A DNA stretch of 64,000 bases, from the NCBI RefSeq assembly GCF_028583425.1, contig NC_072793.1, positions 172,399,681-172,463,680 of the forward strand, written 5' to 3'. The translations under genes and the position numbers were made by a program. The notes beneath the pieces are model-generated. The model was not told the DNA's origin, made no database searches, and saw only the letters and a program-made list of their open reading frames with translations. Shown piece after piece: positions 14,101 to 25,900 of this stretch (position 1 is the stretch's first letter; each line of letters starts with the position of its first letter). The stretch comes from Eublepharis macularius. Lineage: Eukaryota; Chordata; Lepidosauria; Squamata; Eublepharidae.

Positions 14101-15612
14101 TTCTCTGGTGACCCCCCAGCCTGACTGTAGCTCCCCATGCTTTCCTACTTGGAGACAAGAAGTAGGAAAAGTATTATTTTCTGGACAGCAAGGACAAACA
14201 CGCAGGGCAGTCAAAAATAGTATACTTGGCAACCATGCCAACACTTTAATAGCTGAAGGAAAGAAAATGAGGCTCCTTCTGCCACTCTGGCATTGAAATA
14301 AACTCTTACTGTGGATCTCTTGAGGTTGTTTTTATTTTTTTCCTTGTGACAGACTGCTTTGAAAAATGAGGGTTGGAATGGAAAATATCATGAAGGAATT
14401 AAATCCTTTTCTGAATGTTTGTGTGCCCAAGAGTTTCAAAAGGGGAAGAGATTTCCTGTTCCCTATGTCAAAAAGGTCTTTGTCTCAAGATGAGGAAAAA
14501 ATAAGTATCAAGCTAATAAAAGTCACAATGCCAGAAGGACGGCAAGTTAAAAAAATGAAGTTGCCAGGCAGAGGAGTGGGTTTTTCAAAGGTCGCTACCA
14601 AAAATATGGGAAATCCCGTCTTTTTTCCAGGGTCATGAAAGCAGAACAACTCCTCTTGGGAGGGGGGGAGTTCAGACTAGAGGAGAACAAAGTTCACCTC
14701 AAAGTTGTCCCAAATTACCAGACCGGGGTTCTCTGAAGCACGGAGAGGAGGGAGGGGGTTCAAACCCCCAGCCATCTTGGTCTAGTGAATGCTCTCAGGA
14801 TCCTCTTTCAGTGCGTACCAGGAATGCTCCTACGTACTCTCATGCCCTTGGTATAAAAGACAGGACTCGCCACTTTTTTGTTTGAAATCTTTCAATCTTT
14901 TTCACCCTGTAAATTCCATTTTTTTCAAAGTACTTCCACTGCTTGTTTCCATCTTGATACCCTAAAATCTTGAAGGATGTTTTTTTCCAAACTTCATTTC
15001 TCAGTGGTATAAAAGGGAAATGTTCTTCCTACGAAGCTCTCTGGAATCAGGAAGGTATGAAGACATCCTCCTGTCAGGTATGCTGAGGAAGGAAAAGGGG
15101 GGGGGGAGAAATTACTTCCTCAACACACTGCTCAACACTAGGAAAAAAGGAAGTATGCCAAAATACTTCAACACAAGTATATTACTTATACAGTGTGCAA
15201 TACTAGTAACTTCAAATTTATACAACAATGAAAGTAAATCCAGTGCACACACGGGGGGAGAGAAAAAGTCCCAATATAATGTCCAAAATTATTTCTTCAA
15301 AACTTGCTCACGTCGCCGGGAGACACCGATGCCAGTGGGATCCAGAGGTGACTGGTTAACGGCATCCAAAGTGGAAAATAAAGGGGTGGCAACGAGCTAC
15401 ACCGGTCTTATTTCGTTCCGCTCGTTTCAGAGGGGGTCCTTCATCAGGCCACCAACATCAAGTAACCAGGCGAAATCGTGTCAACAACCATATACACAGA
15501 TCAAATTCAAATTCAAATTCCAGCTTCAATGTAAAGGTCATTGTAAAGGTCAATGTAAAGGTGGCCCAGGTCACCTCAGTGGCCAGAGCTGCGTTTTTGT
15601 ACCTCCGGCAGG
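11159..15612. other. 3' flank of gene A: repeat-rich, no gene recognised
   Basis: Parallel to 57951-62400 of unit B. Possible poly(A) signals for gene A are AATAAA words near 11400 and 12372. The segment 11318-11338 still shows the uninterrupted empty site for the L1 in unit B (ATTTCTTCACATCAGTC at about 11180-11196 in single copy). About 11590-11705 and 12595-12705 are copies of the dispersed element also found in the 366-bp arrays. 13227-13325 and 13432-13522 are a local direct duplication of about 95 bp. Open frames around 13521-14124 are GC-rich and have no recognisable domain. About 14204-15612 is absent from unit B. Confidence 0.55.
14204..15612. mobile_element. Unit A-specific insertion, possibly containing a Penelope-like fragment
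   Basis: Unit B passes directly from GGACAAACACG to AGGCAGCTTGCTCCC near 62365-62400. Unit A has about 1.4 kb more. It includes a 12-mer tandem repeat (GTAAAGGTCAAT type, about 15528-15560). Near 15421-15450, on the minus strand, a CTGATGA...GAAA pattern resembles the hammerhead core known from Penelope-like elements. No reverse transcriptase frame is seen. The class assignment is weak. Confidence 0.35.
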
Positions 15613-16277
15613 CCAGGCAGCTTGCTCCCTAGAGCCATGATGGAAGTTGTTGTTTATTGTGCTTTATTGTATTTTATAGTATATTCATTGTTGTCTATGT
15701 ATTTATTGATGTTTAAAAGGAGGATTCTTCTTCTTGCTGGTAATGAGAATAGAGTCGGGGTAGTTCCACCCTGAAACACATCCAGGGGGTTTCAAAGAAC
15801 AACGGACCCTCCAGCCAGCCCAGCCCAGCTCCCCTCCTCCTCTTTCGCGCCCACTCCCCCTTTTCAAGCGTCTCTTTCCCGCTCATCCCGCCACCCATCC
15901 TTGCCCAAGAGCGCTTCAGGAAATGGTGAATCCGCCTCTCCTCTCTCGCCAAACCGTGAAAAGACGCCCTTCAGCCCCTCCGATACACGGCGAGGGGAGT
16001 CACGGCTTCGCCCCGGAGCTCCCGCAGTTGCCTCGCCCTTGAAGGGAAACATTCAGCCCCCTTCAGGCGTCCAAGCTGGAAAAGCGCAGCGCCCGGCAGG
16101 AGTGCAAGAAAACCGGGAGATCTGGAGAGGTTTCCGCCCCGTCGCCGCGCGTCTCTCTCCGGATCTCTCCAGCGGGCCTCTCCTGCAGTGTGCCGCCAGG
16201 TGAAGCGGCACAGAAGAGCTAAGAAACCCCCTCCCCCAAGTTCCCAAATCCAGTTGGGGGTCTGGTGGTCACAGAGA

Positions 16278-16296
16278 ACTACAATTCCCAGAAGGC
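16278..16296 (+). promoter_or_regulatory. ZNF143/STAF-type promoter element
   Basis: ACTACAATTCCCAGAAGGC closely matches the ZNF143 (SBS) consensus ACTACAATTCCCAGMATGC and lies 64 bp before the ATG of exon 1. The same word occurs at 63067-63085 before gene C. Placement just before the 5' UTR fits the known role of ZNF143 at promoters. Confidence 0.75.
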
Positions 16297-16359
16297 TCAG
16301 CGAGCGCCAGCGAGGAGACATTGTTTCTTAGAGAGAGAGGAGAAGGCGAGTGGGGCGCC

Positions 16360-16449
16360 ATGGAGCTCGGCGGGGCCTCTCCTCCTCCTCCTCTGCGCCC
16401 TTTCCCTCGGCCGGAGGGAGGCTTTGGCGTTTGCGCGTCTGCAGGGGAG
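16360..16449 (+). CDS. First coding exon of KRAB-ZNF gene B
   Basis: The ATG at 16360 sits in GCGCCATGG, a good Kozak context. The exon encodes 30 residues starting MELGGASPPPPLRPF, rich in Pro and Gly, and ends at a consensus donor (GGGGAG|GTGAGT). Ninety coding bases leave phase 0, which is the phase in which the KRAB exon at 46562 starts. I therefore infer gene B as exons 16360-16449, 46562-46691 and 49821-52243, 2643 coding bases, 880 residues. Intron 1 would be about 30 kb because of the giant element inside it. The homologous exon at 63149 belongs to the next gene. Transcript data would be needed to prove the join. Confidence 0.72.
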
Positions 16450-17958
16450 GTGAGTTTCGGGCTGCATGGAGGGATCTCGGGCGGGGAGAGAAAAGACACG
16501 TGTGAATGGGAGGAAGCGAGAAGGGCTGGAGGGAGGAGCGCAGAGCAGGGCGGCTTCCCGGGCGAGAGGGCTGCGGGGGCGCCTGCCTGTGTCGCCCCCT
16601 CCCTGCAGCCCGCCTGGGGGGGGGGGGGCTCGATGTCACTCTGAGCGGCTGGACGGACCGCTGCGCTGACCCGGAGGCTGCGTCGATCTCAGGGCCCCGA
16701 AGGTGGCCGCGGCCGCGCTCGCCCTGCCGGTTTAGAGCCAGAGGAGCTCTTTGTGCCTGCGGGCTCCGCGGGCGAAGAGGCCTTTGGCCGCATTGGGCTC
16801 CTCCACTGCAAGTCTTTTCAGCACACGCTTTCCTTTCCTCTGGAGCCCAAAGTCAAAAGAGCTTCCCTTCCTCTGAGTCCAAAGAGCTTCACCCTCCCGA
16901 AGAACGCGGACTTGGCAACTGGTCCAAGTTTTGCTTTGGATGTTTGAGGCGCTCGACTTTCATGTTGTTATTCTAGAGAAGAATAATTCCCCCCTCCCAA
17001 ATGTAGTGGTATTTCTGCAAGATGTTTATCCTGCCCTTAAACCCAGGGAAAGATATTCCCCAGTGGGGTTTAGTTGACCCTTGCAAACTCGTTTAAGAGC
17101 CAAGGGGATGCCCCATTGCTGCTAGAGAAGCAAGTCATTACATCCGGGGAAAAAGGCTTCCTTTCAACTCAGTCTGTCCCACAAGATGGCCCCCTACCCT
17201 GACTCCTTTGATGTGGCTGCTCCCGTGTAATGCACTCTGCCAAGGTCTCCGCCCAAAGTCAGTACAGAGACTCCTGTTGGTGCTGAGTGCCACAGCTCGG
17301 TTATTATGAGGTATTTATACTCCGCCTTTGTCACTGGGATCCAAGGTAGAGTACACAGGGCAAGTGAAATAGAATATAATCAACAGTTAGGACATTAACT
17401 GAGCAAAATAAAATACTGGACAATAGTGCACTCAGTGAAACACAGTATGGTGTGGCTGCAGCATAAAGCCGAGTTCAGAGATGTAATCTATCTGAAACAA
17501 AGCATAACTAATTTCCATGGCATATTTTGTTGCATGGAAACTCCCTAGTAGGGGAGTATCTACATCAGTAGGCAGTACTCAGTAGCATAGCACTTAAGTC
17601 ACTGTCCCTACCATGGTATCTCTCCCGAGTTATTTCTTTTGCTACATTCTTGTAATCTGGGTAGAAGGCCCTCCTGAATGTTTCAGTTTTGCTTATTTTG
17701 GAGAAAAGCAGGAGAGTGAGACCTTTCCCAAAGGTGGGGGCTACCACAGAGAAAGCGTGCGTGTGGGCAGTTCTTGATTTTGCCTAGCTGCGCGGTGGTC
17801 TCTGCAGAAGGCCCTGTCTAGATGAGCGTAGCTGATGTGGTGGACCATAGGAGGAGAGGTGGTTGTACAGATATGAGGGGCTGAGGCTGTGAAGGGCTTT
17901 AAATGTGGTAGTCATGGCCTTGAATCCAGCCTAAGTGGTCTGCGGGTTATCCATAGAC
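16450..17958 (+). other. Start of intron 1 of gene B
   Basis: Non-coding. The first part is GC-rich promoter shoulder. Around 17305-17415 is an eroded SINE-tail-like stretch (CTCCGCCTTTGTCACTGGGATCC). About 17785-17945 is a degraded interspersed repeat containing GAAGGGCTTTAAATGTGG. No exon was recognised. Similarity with unit B (63236 onward) continues to at least 17415. Confidence 0.6.
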
Positions 17959-17996
17959 TGAGAGCTAAGCTACAAGAGACGAAGTTCACGAGTTTG
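17959..17996 (+). repeat. Left terminal inverted repeat of the giant element
   Basis: TGAGAGCTAAGCTACAAG starts the left end. It pairs with the complement of 44371-44408, with six mismatches in 37. A palindromic AACACGTGTT follows at about 18055-18064. Confidence 0.6.
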
Positions 17997-18211
17997 TGCG
18001 AGTGAACGAAATGGCGTCTGTTCCTGCTTGCCCGTGTCCATTTTGCCCAAATTGAACACGTGTTCTGTGCCTCTGATCCATCACTAACCGTGTAGTTGTA
18101 CTGGCGAGTGTCCGCAGTCATTATCATCGAGTCCCCTTTGCAGAGTGGCGTGTTTTTTTGCTTCCGCTTCCCTCTTCCCTTTTTTGCAAATGTTTTTTTC
18201 CTCAGCTCAGG

Positions 18212-18222
18212 TAGATGGCGCT
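18212..18222 (+). promoter_or_regulatory. CTCF-like core motif, left arm
   Basis: TAGATGGCGCT fits the YAGRKGGCRSY core of the CTCF consensus on the + strand. The four bases before it fit poorly. It lies about 252 bp from the left end, mirroring the stronger site at 44143-44157. Confidence 0.45.
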
Positions 18223-18344
18223 CACAGCTACTGTTTATTGGGCTACAGGAGAACTGTCAATGTACCCTTCCTCGCAGTGCAAATTGTGACGTAGGATGAG
18301 TGCAGTTTCCAAGATGACCTCCCCCCCCCTTATTTCAGAGCTGC

Positions 18345-19012
18345 GATTTTCCACAAAGTATACTGCCCCCAAATGAGCATTATTTATTAAAATGTTATTC
18401 GGATTCATTAACAGATCCGCCGTTGCACCAGAAAACAACACAGATTGTGACAGGGAAGTGCAAGAGCAGCACATGTGTCGGAGGTGACCCCCTGCTACCC
18501 GTTCCCCCCCCCACACTTTTCCCCTCCATCCCAGTGGCACCTCCCCCCCTCCACATCCTAGCTCTGGGTCAGTACAGGCAGAGCTCTCTGGTTTGGAGGG
18601 GGTGTGTGGTATGCGTGGTAGCAGTGGTAAAGACCCAGTAGCACCTTTAGGACTCAGAATATTTTCACTGCCTTAAGCGCTGGAAAATCACAGGTCTCTT
18701 TGTCAGATGCATCTGACGAAAAGAGCTGTGTTTCTGCAAAGCTGCTGTGAAGACACATTAGCACCTTTCGGACTCAGAATCTCTTTAGTGCCTTAATCGT
18801 TGGAGAACCGCAGGTCTCCTTGTCGGATGCATCTGACAAAGAGACCTGTGGTTCTGCAAAGCTTATGCCACAGTACAGTTGGCCAGGTTTTAAGGCGCTA
18901 CTGGACTCAGTCTTTACCCTTTTGCTACCACAGACTAACACGGCTACTTCTTCTGGATCTCTAGCTGGACGCTTGATGAGCCCGCAGCTGGGCTCAGAGC
19001 CCTTCATGGCTG
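18345..19012 (+). repeat. Outer flanking modules of the left arm (Q- and P-type)
   Basis: 18360-18500 is a diverged copy of the module at 32170-32285 (ACAGATCC.C.GTTGCA, GACAGGGAAGTGC.AGAGCA, TGTGTCGGAGGTGACC). 18745-19012 reads through the dispersed-element tail (ACTAACACGGCTACTTCTTC) into GAGCCCTTCATGGCTGCTGAA, the module also present at 32425-32510 and inverted at 37800-38080 and about 43841-43880. Confidence 0.65.
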
Positions 19013-19028
19013 CTGAAATCTCCTCCAG

Positions 19029-19621
19029 TATGCAAAAAGAGAGAGTAATGGTATAGACCACAGTATCACCACAATTAGAGAGTTACACCAGTGAGCGAGC
19101 TGTAATTAGGAGAGAAATGCTGTTTGACGTGCTGTATTTGTAACTGCTCTGAAGAAGGGGATACCGGAAACGGGACCTCTTGTTGGCTGACCCGTTCAGT
19201 TACAATTCTGAAAAATGTCATTTTGAATTCAATAATTAATTTTGTGTTAAAGTCGACTTGGGCAACAATTTTGTGCTTTGTACATATTGAGTTCTGCAGG
19301 AAACTGTATGATATTGTATAGAGGCTTTTGTAGCCCTTTGATAAGCTTGGATGTTTCTGCAAACAACAGGGGCTTGGTTTGAATGTTACACCACCCCTGT
19401 GAAGATGCTTATTGGAATGACAATATACACACTGTTATAGTTGTTGAAGATGCTTATTGGAATGACAATATACACACTGTTATAGTTGTCCTAACAGAAG
19501 TGGCTAGAATGACTTGCTGATATTTATATTGTGTGAGTAAATTTTGTAATTTTGCACATAACGTGCTCTAAAAGTTTTTTTACAATTGATTAGTTAGTTG
19601 ATAACGGTGATTTTGGTGATA
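19029..19621 (+). mobile_element. Retroelement insertion with 16-bp target duplication, possibly Penelope-like
   Basis: CTGAAATCTCCTCCAG occurs at 19013-19028 and again at 19622-19637, exactly flanking this 593-bp insert. Without it, the left-arm module continues as in the inverted copy at 37800. The insert contains a CTGAAGA...GGAAAC stretch (19149-19170) like the hammerhead core found in Penelope-like elements, and a 46-47 bp direct duplication (19397-19490). No coding frame was found. Target duplication and insertion are directly visible; the Penelope assignment is inference. Confidence 0.6.
19149..19170 (+). ncRNA. Candidate hammerhead-like ribozyme core
   Basis: CTGAAGA, a short GG...CC stem-loop, then GGAAAC: the order CUGANGA-stem II-GAAA of hammerhead ribozymes. 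Stems I and III could not be established by eye, so this remains a pattern match within a retroelement insert. Confidence 0.25.
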
Positions 19622-19954
19622 CTGAAATCTCCTCCAGGGCTGCCCGCCCTCTTTGAAAAAAATGAATTGAAAGAAATCCTGGGGGCTGTGGAGAGAGGGG
19701 CACGTCTAGTGCAAGAAAAGCGGGGCTGCTAGAAATGCCTGGTGTTGCTGAATGCTTTTTAAGGTAGTACTGGACAACAAGCTTTTTAAGGTGCCTCTGG
19801 ACTCTGCTGCTGCTCCGGGCTTCGTCCAAACAGAAGTTTGTTGAACCCTGCAGGAGCCGTCCTCCACCTACTAGCTCTGTGTCAGTACAGGCTGAACTCT
19901 CTGGTTTGGAGAGCTGGGGGGGGAGGGTTTGTATAGGTGGCTGTGATGGTGAAG

Positions 19955-22900
19955 ACCCAGTAGCACCTTTCGGACTCAGAATCTTTTCACTGCCTTCAGC
20001 GTTGGAGAACCACAGGTCTCTTTGTCGGATGCATCTGACAAAGATATCTGTGGTTCTGCAAAGCTTACGCTGCTATAAATGCTATATATCATCAGACGGA
20101 GCCCTGCCATGCACCCTGCTCGCCCAGTCGATTGTAGAAATATCCTTCCCCCCCCCTCCACATCCCAGCTCTCTGTCAGTACCAGCTGTGCTCTCCAGTT
20201 TGGAAAGCTGGCAGTTGGGGGGTGGGTATAGATAGTTGCGATGGTGAAGACCCAGTAGCACCTTTCGGACTCAGAATCTTTTCACTGCCTTCAGCATTGG
20301 AGAACCACAGGTCTCTTTGTCAGATGCATCTTACAAAGAGACCTGTGGTTCTGCAAAGCTTATGCCACAGTACAGTTGGCTAGTTTTAAAGGTGCTACTG
20401 TACTCTTTACTCTTTTGATACCACAGAAAAACACTGTACAGGCTGGGTCCACTCCGCTGGAGACGGAGCCCTGCCATGCACCCTGCTCGCCCAGTCGATT
20501 GTAGAAATATCCTCCCCCCCCCTCCACATCCCAGCTCTCTGTCAGTACCAGCTGTGCTCTCCAGTTTGGAAAGCTGGCAGTTGGGGGGTGGGTATAGATA
20601 GTTGCGATGGTGAAGATCCAGTAGCACCTTTCGGACTCAGAATCTTTTCACTGCCTTCAGCGTTGCAGAACCACAGGTCTCTTTGTCGGATGCATCTGAC
20701 AAAGAGACCTGTGGTTCTGCAAAGCTTATGCCACAGTACAGTTGGCTAGTTTTTAAGGTGCTACTGGACTCTTTACTCTTTTGATACCACAGAAAAACAC
20801 TGTACAGGCTGGGTCCACTCCGCTGGAGACGGAGCCCTGCCATGCACCCTGCTCGCCCAGTCGATTGTAGAAATATCCTTCCCCCCCCCTCCACATCCCA
20901 GCTCTCTGTCAGTACCAGCTGTGCTCTCCAGTTTGGAAAGCTGGCAGTTGGGGGGTGGGTATAGATAGTTGCGATGGTGAAGACCCAGTAGCACCTTTCG
21001 GACTCAGAATCTTTTCACTGCCTTCAGCGTTGCAGAACCACAGGTCTCTTTGTCGGATGCATCTGACAAAGAGACCTGTGGTTCTGCAAAGCTTATGCCA
21101 CAGTACAGTTGGCTAGTTTTTAAGGTGCTACTGGACTCTTTACTCTTTTGATACCACAGAAAAACACTGTACAGGCTGGGTCCACTCCGCTGGAGACGGA
21201 GCCCTGCCATGCACCCTGCTCGCCCAGTCGATTGTAGAAATATCCTTCCCCCCCCCCCTCCACATCCCAGCTCTCTGTCAGTACCAGCTGTGCTCTCCAG
21301 TTTGGAAAGCTGGCAGTTGGGGGGTGGGTATAGATAGTTGCGATGGTGAAGACCCAGTAGCACCTTTCGGACTCAGAATCTTTTCACTGCCTTCAGCATT
21401 GGAGAACCACAGGTCTCTTTGTCAGATGCATCTGACGAAAAGAGCTGTCTTTCTGCAAAGCTTATGCCACAGTACAGTTGGCTAGTTTTAAAGGTGCTAC
21501 TGTACTCTTTACTCTTTTGATACCACAGAAAAACACTGTACAGGCTGGGTCCACTCCGCTGGAGACGGAGCCCTGCCATGCACCCTGCTCGCCCAGTCGA
21601 TTGTAGAAATATCCTTCCCCCCCCCTCCACATCCCAGCTCTCTGTCAGTACCAGCTGTGCTCTCCAGTTTGGAAAGCTGGCAGTTGGGGGGTGGGTATAG
21701 ATAGTTGCGATGGTGAAGATCCAGTAGCACCTTTCGGACTCAGAATCTTTTCACTGCCTTCAGCGTTGCAGAACCACAGGTCTCTTTGTCGGATGCATCT
21801 GACAAAGAGACCTGTGGTTCTGCAAAGCTTATGCCACAGTACAGTTGGCTAGTTTTTAAGGTGCTACTGGACTCTTTACTCTTTTGATACCACAGAAAAA
21901 CACTGTACAGGCTGGGTCCACTCCGCTGGAGACGGAGCCCTGCCATGCACCTTGCTCGCCCAGTCGATTGTAGAAATATCCTTCCCCCCCCCCCTCCACA
22001 TCCCAGCTCTCTGTCAGTACCAGCTGTGCTCTCCAGTTTGGAAAGCTGGCAGTTGGGGGGTGGGTATAGATAGTTGCGATGGTGAAGACCCAGTAGCACC
22101 TTTCGGACTCAGAATCTTTTCACTGCCTTCAGCGTTGGAGAACCACAGGTCTCTTTGTCAGATGCATCTGACGAAAAGAGCTGTCTTTCTGCAAAGCTTA
22201 TGCCACAGTACAGTTGGCTAGTTTTTAAGGTGCTACTGTACTCTTTACTCTTTTGATACCACAGAAAAACACTGTACAGGCTGGGTCCACTCCGCTGGAG
22301 ACGGAGCCCTGCCATGCACCCTGCTCGCCCAGTCGATTGTAGAAATATCCTTCCCCCCCTCCACATCCCAGCTCTCTGTCAGTACCAGCTGTGCTCTCCA
22401 GTTTGGAAAGCTGGCAGTTGGGGGGTGGGTATAGATAGTTGCGATGGTGAAGACCCAGTAGCACCTTTCGGACTCAGAATCTTTTCACTGCCTTCAGCAT
22501 TGGAGAACCACAGGTCTCTTTGTCAGATGCATCTGACGAAAAGAGCTGTCTTTCTGCAAAGCTTATGCCACAGTACAGTTGGCTAGTTTTTAAGGTGCTA
22601 CTGTACTCTTTACTCTTTTGATACCACAGAAAAACACTGTACAGGCTGGGTCCACTCCGCTGGAGACGGAGCCCTGCCATGCACCCTGCTCGCCCAGTCG
22701 ATTGTAGAAATATCCTTCCCCCCCCCTCCACATCCCAGCTCTCTGTCAGTACCAGCTGTGCTCTCCAGTTTGGAAAGCTGGCAGTTGGGGGGTGGGTACA
22801 GATAGTTGCGATGTTGAAGATCCAGTAGCACCTTTCGGACTCAGAATCTTTTCACTGCCTTCAGCGTTGCAGAACCACAGGTCTCTTTGTCGGATGCATC

Positions 22901-25900
22901 TGACAAAGAGACCTGTGGTTCTGCAAAGCTTATGCCACAGTACAGTTGGCTAGTTTTTAAGGTGCTACTGGACTCTTTACTCTTTTGATACCACAGAAAA
23001 ACACTGTACAGGCTGGGTCCACTCCGCTGGAGACGGAGCCCTGCCATGCACCTTGCTCGCCCAGTCGATTGTAGAAATATCCTTCCCCCCCCCTCCACAT
23101 CCCAGCTCTCTGTCAGTACCAGCTGTGCTCTCCAGTTTGGAAAGCTGGCAGTTGGGGGGTGGGTATAGATAGTTGCGATGGTGAAGACCCAGTAGCACCT
23201 TTCGGACTCAGAATCTTTTCACTGCCTTCAGCGTTGCAGAACCACAGGTCTCTTTGTCAGATGCATCTGACGAAAAGAGCTGTCTTTCTGCAAAGCTTAT
23301 GCCACAGTACAGTTGGCTAGTTTTTAAGGTGCTACTGTACTCTTTACTCTTTTGATACCACAGAAAAACACTGTACAGGCTGGGTCCACTCCGCTGGAGA
23401 CGGAGCCCTGCCATGCACCCTGCTCGCCCAGTCGATTGTAGAAATATCCTTCCCCCCCTCCACATCCCAGCTCTCTGTCAGTACCAGCTGTGCTCTCCAG
23501 TTTGGAAAGCTGGCAGTTGGGGGGTGGGTATAGATAGTTGCGATGGTGAAGATCCAGTAGCACCTTTCGGACTCAGAATCTTTTCACTGCCTTCAGCGTT
23601 GCAGAACCACAGGTCTCTTTGTCGGATGCATCTGACAAAGAGACCTGTGGTTCTGCAAAGCTTATGCCACAGTACAGTTGGCTAGTTTTTAAGGTGCTAC
23701 TGGACTCTTTACTCTTTTGATACCACAGAAAAACACTGTACAGGCTGGGTCCACTCCGCTGGAGACGGAGCCCTGCCATGCACCCTGCTCGCCCAGTCGA
23801 TTGTAGAAATATCCTCCCCCCCCCCTCCACATCCCAGCTTTCTGTCAGTACCAGCTGTGCTCTCCAGTTTGGAAAGCTGGCAGTTGGGGGGTGGGTATAG
23901 ATAGTTGCGATGGTGAAGACCCAGTAGCACCTTTCGGACTCAGAATCTTTTCACTGCCTTCAGCGTTGCAGAACCACAGGTCTCTTTGTCGGATGCATCT
24001 GACAAAGAGACCTGTGGTTCTGCAAAGCTTATGCCACAGTACAGTTGGCTAGTTTTTAAGGTGCTACTGGACTCTTTACTCTTTTGATACCACAGAAAAA
24101 CACTGTACAGGCTGGGTCCACTCCGCTGGAGACGGAGCCCTGCCATGCACCCTGCTCGCCCAGTCGATTGTAGAAATATCCTTCCCCCCCTCCACATCCC
24201 AGCTCTCTGTCAGTACCAGCTGTGCTCTCCAGTTTGGAAAGCTGGCAGTTGGGGGGTGGGTACAGATAGTTGCGATGGTGAAGATCCAGTAGCACCTTTC
24301 GGACTCAGAATCTTTTCACTGCCTTCAGCGTTGCAGAACCACAGGTCTCTTTGTCGGATGCATCTGACAAAGAGACCTGTGGTTCTGCAAAGCTTATGCC
24401 ACAGTACAGTTGGCTAGTTTTTAAGGTGCTACTGGACTCTTTACTCTTTTGATACCACAGAAAAACACTGTACAGGCTGGGTCCACTCCGCTGGAGACGG
24501 AGCCCTGCCATGCACCTTGCTCGCCCAGTCGATTGTAGAAATATCCTTCCCCCCCCCTCCACATCCCAGCTCTCTGTCAGTACCAGCTGTGCTCTCCAGT
24601 TTGGAAAGCTGGCAGTTGGGGGGTGGGTATAGATAGTTGCGATGGTGAAGACCCAGTAGCACCTTTCGGACTCAGAATCTTTTCACTGCCTTCAGCGTTG
24701 CAGAACCACAGGTCTCTTTGTCAGATGCATCTGACGAAAAGAGCTGTCTTTCTGCAAAGCTTATGCCACAGTACAGTTGGCTAGTTTTTAAGGTGCTACT
24801 GTACTCTTTACTCTTTTGATACCACAGAAAAACACTGTACAGGCTGGGTCCACTCCGCTGGAGACGGAGCCCTGCCATGCACCCTGCTCGCCCAGTCGAT
24901 TGTAGAAATATCTTTCCCCCCCTCCACATCCCAGCTCTCTGTCAGTACCAGCTGTGCTCTCCAGTTTGGAAAGCTGGCAGTTGGGGGGTGGGTATAGATA
25001 GTTGCGATGGTGAAGATCCAGTAGCACCTTTCGGACTCAGAATCTTTTCACTGCCTTCAGCGTTGGAGAACCACAGGTCTCTTTGTCGGATGCATCTGAC
25101 AAAGAGACCTGTGGTTCTGCAAAGCTTATGCCACAGTACAGTTGGCTAGTTTTTAAGGTGCTACTGGACTCTTTACTCTTTTGATACCACAGAAAAACAC
25201 TGTACAGGCTGGGTCCACTCCGCTGGAGACGGAGCCCTGCCATGCACCCTGCTCGCCCAGTCGATTGTAGAAATATCCTCCCCCCCTCCTCCACATCCCA
25301 GCTTTCTGTCAGTACCAGCTGTGCTCTCCAGTTTGGAAAGCTGGCAGTTGGGGGGTGGGTATAGATAGTTGCGATGGTGAAGACCCAGTAGCACCTTTCG
25401 GACTCAGAATCTTTTCACTGCCTTCAGCGTTGCAGAACCACAGGTCTCTTTGTCGGATGCATCTGACAAAGAGACCTGTGGTTCTGCAAAGCTTATGCCA
25501 CAGTACAGTTGGCTAGTTTTTAAGGTGCTACTGGACTCTTTACTCTTTTGATACCACAGAAAAACACTGTACAGGCTGGGTCCACTCCGCTGGAGACGGA
25601 GCCCTGCCATGCACCCTGCTCGCCCAGTCAATTGTAGAAATATCCTTCCCCCCCCCTCCACATCCCAGCTCTCTGTCAGTACCAGCTGTGCTCTCCAGTT
25701 TGGAAAGCTGGCAGTTGGGGGGTGGGTATAGATAGTTGCGATGGTGAAGACCCAGTAGCACCTTTCGGACTCAGAATCTTTTCACTGCCTTCAGCATTGG
25801 AGAACCACAGGTCTCTTTGTCAGATGCATCTGACGAAAAGAGCTGTCTTTCTGCAAAGCTTATGCCACAGTACAGTTGGCTAGTTTTAAAGGTGCTACTG

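Larger units (their letters stand above)
15830..16800 (+). promoter_or_regulatory. CpG-rich promoter region of gene B
   Basis: A GC- and CpG-dense stretch surrounds the first coding exon of gene B and is repeated almost intact at about 62630-63600 for gene C. It contains the ZNF143-type element at 16278-16296. Such CpG-rich, TATA-less promoters are usual for KRAB-ZNF genes. The start of transcription cannot be fixed from sequence alone. Confidence 0.65.

Noticed and set aside
13521..14124. GC-rich open frames conserved between units A and B (also 61669-62297)
   Set aside because: Conservation follows from the recent duplication. Frames overlap on several strands and show no domain or splice context.
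15971..16321. Minus-strand genes divergent from the CpG-rich promoter (also near 62759-63110)
   Set aside because: Open frames arise from high GC content. No splice signals or domains were seen; a divergent non-coding transcript is possible but unsupported.
22140..22200. Hammerhead ribozyme in the array subtype with CTGACGAAAAGAGC
   Set aside because: CTGACGA and a small hairpin are present, but the required GAAA is CAAA here and flanking stems are not supported.
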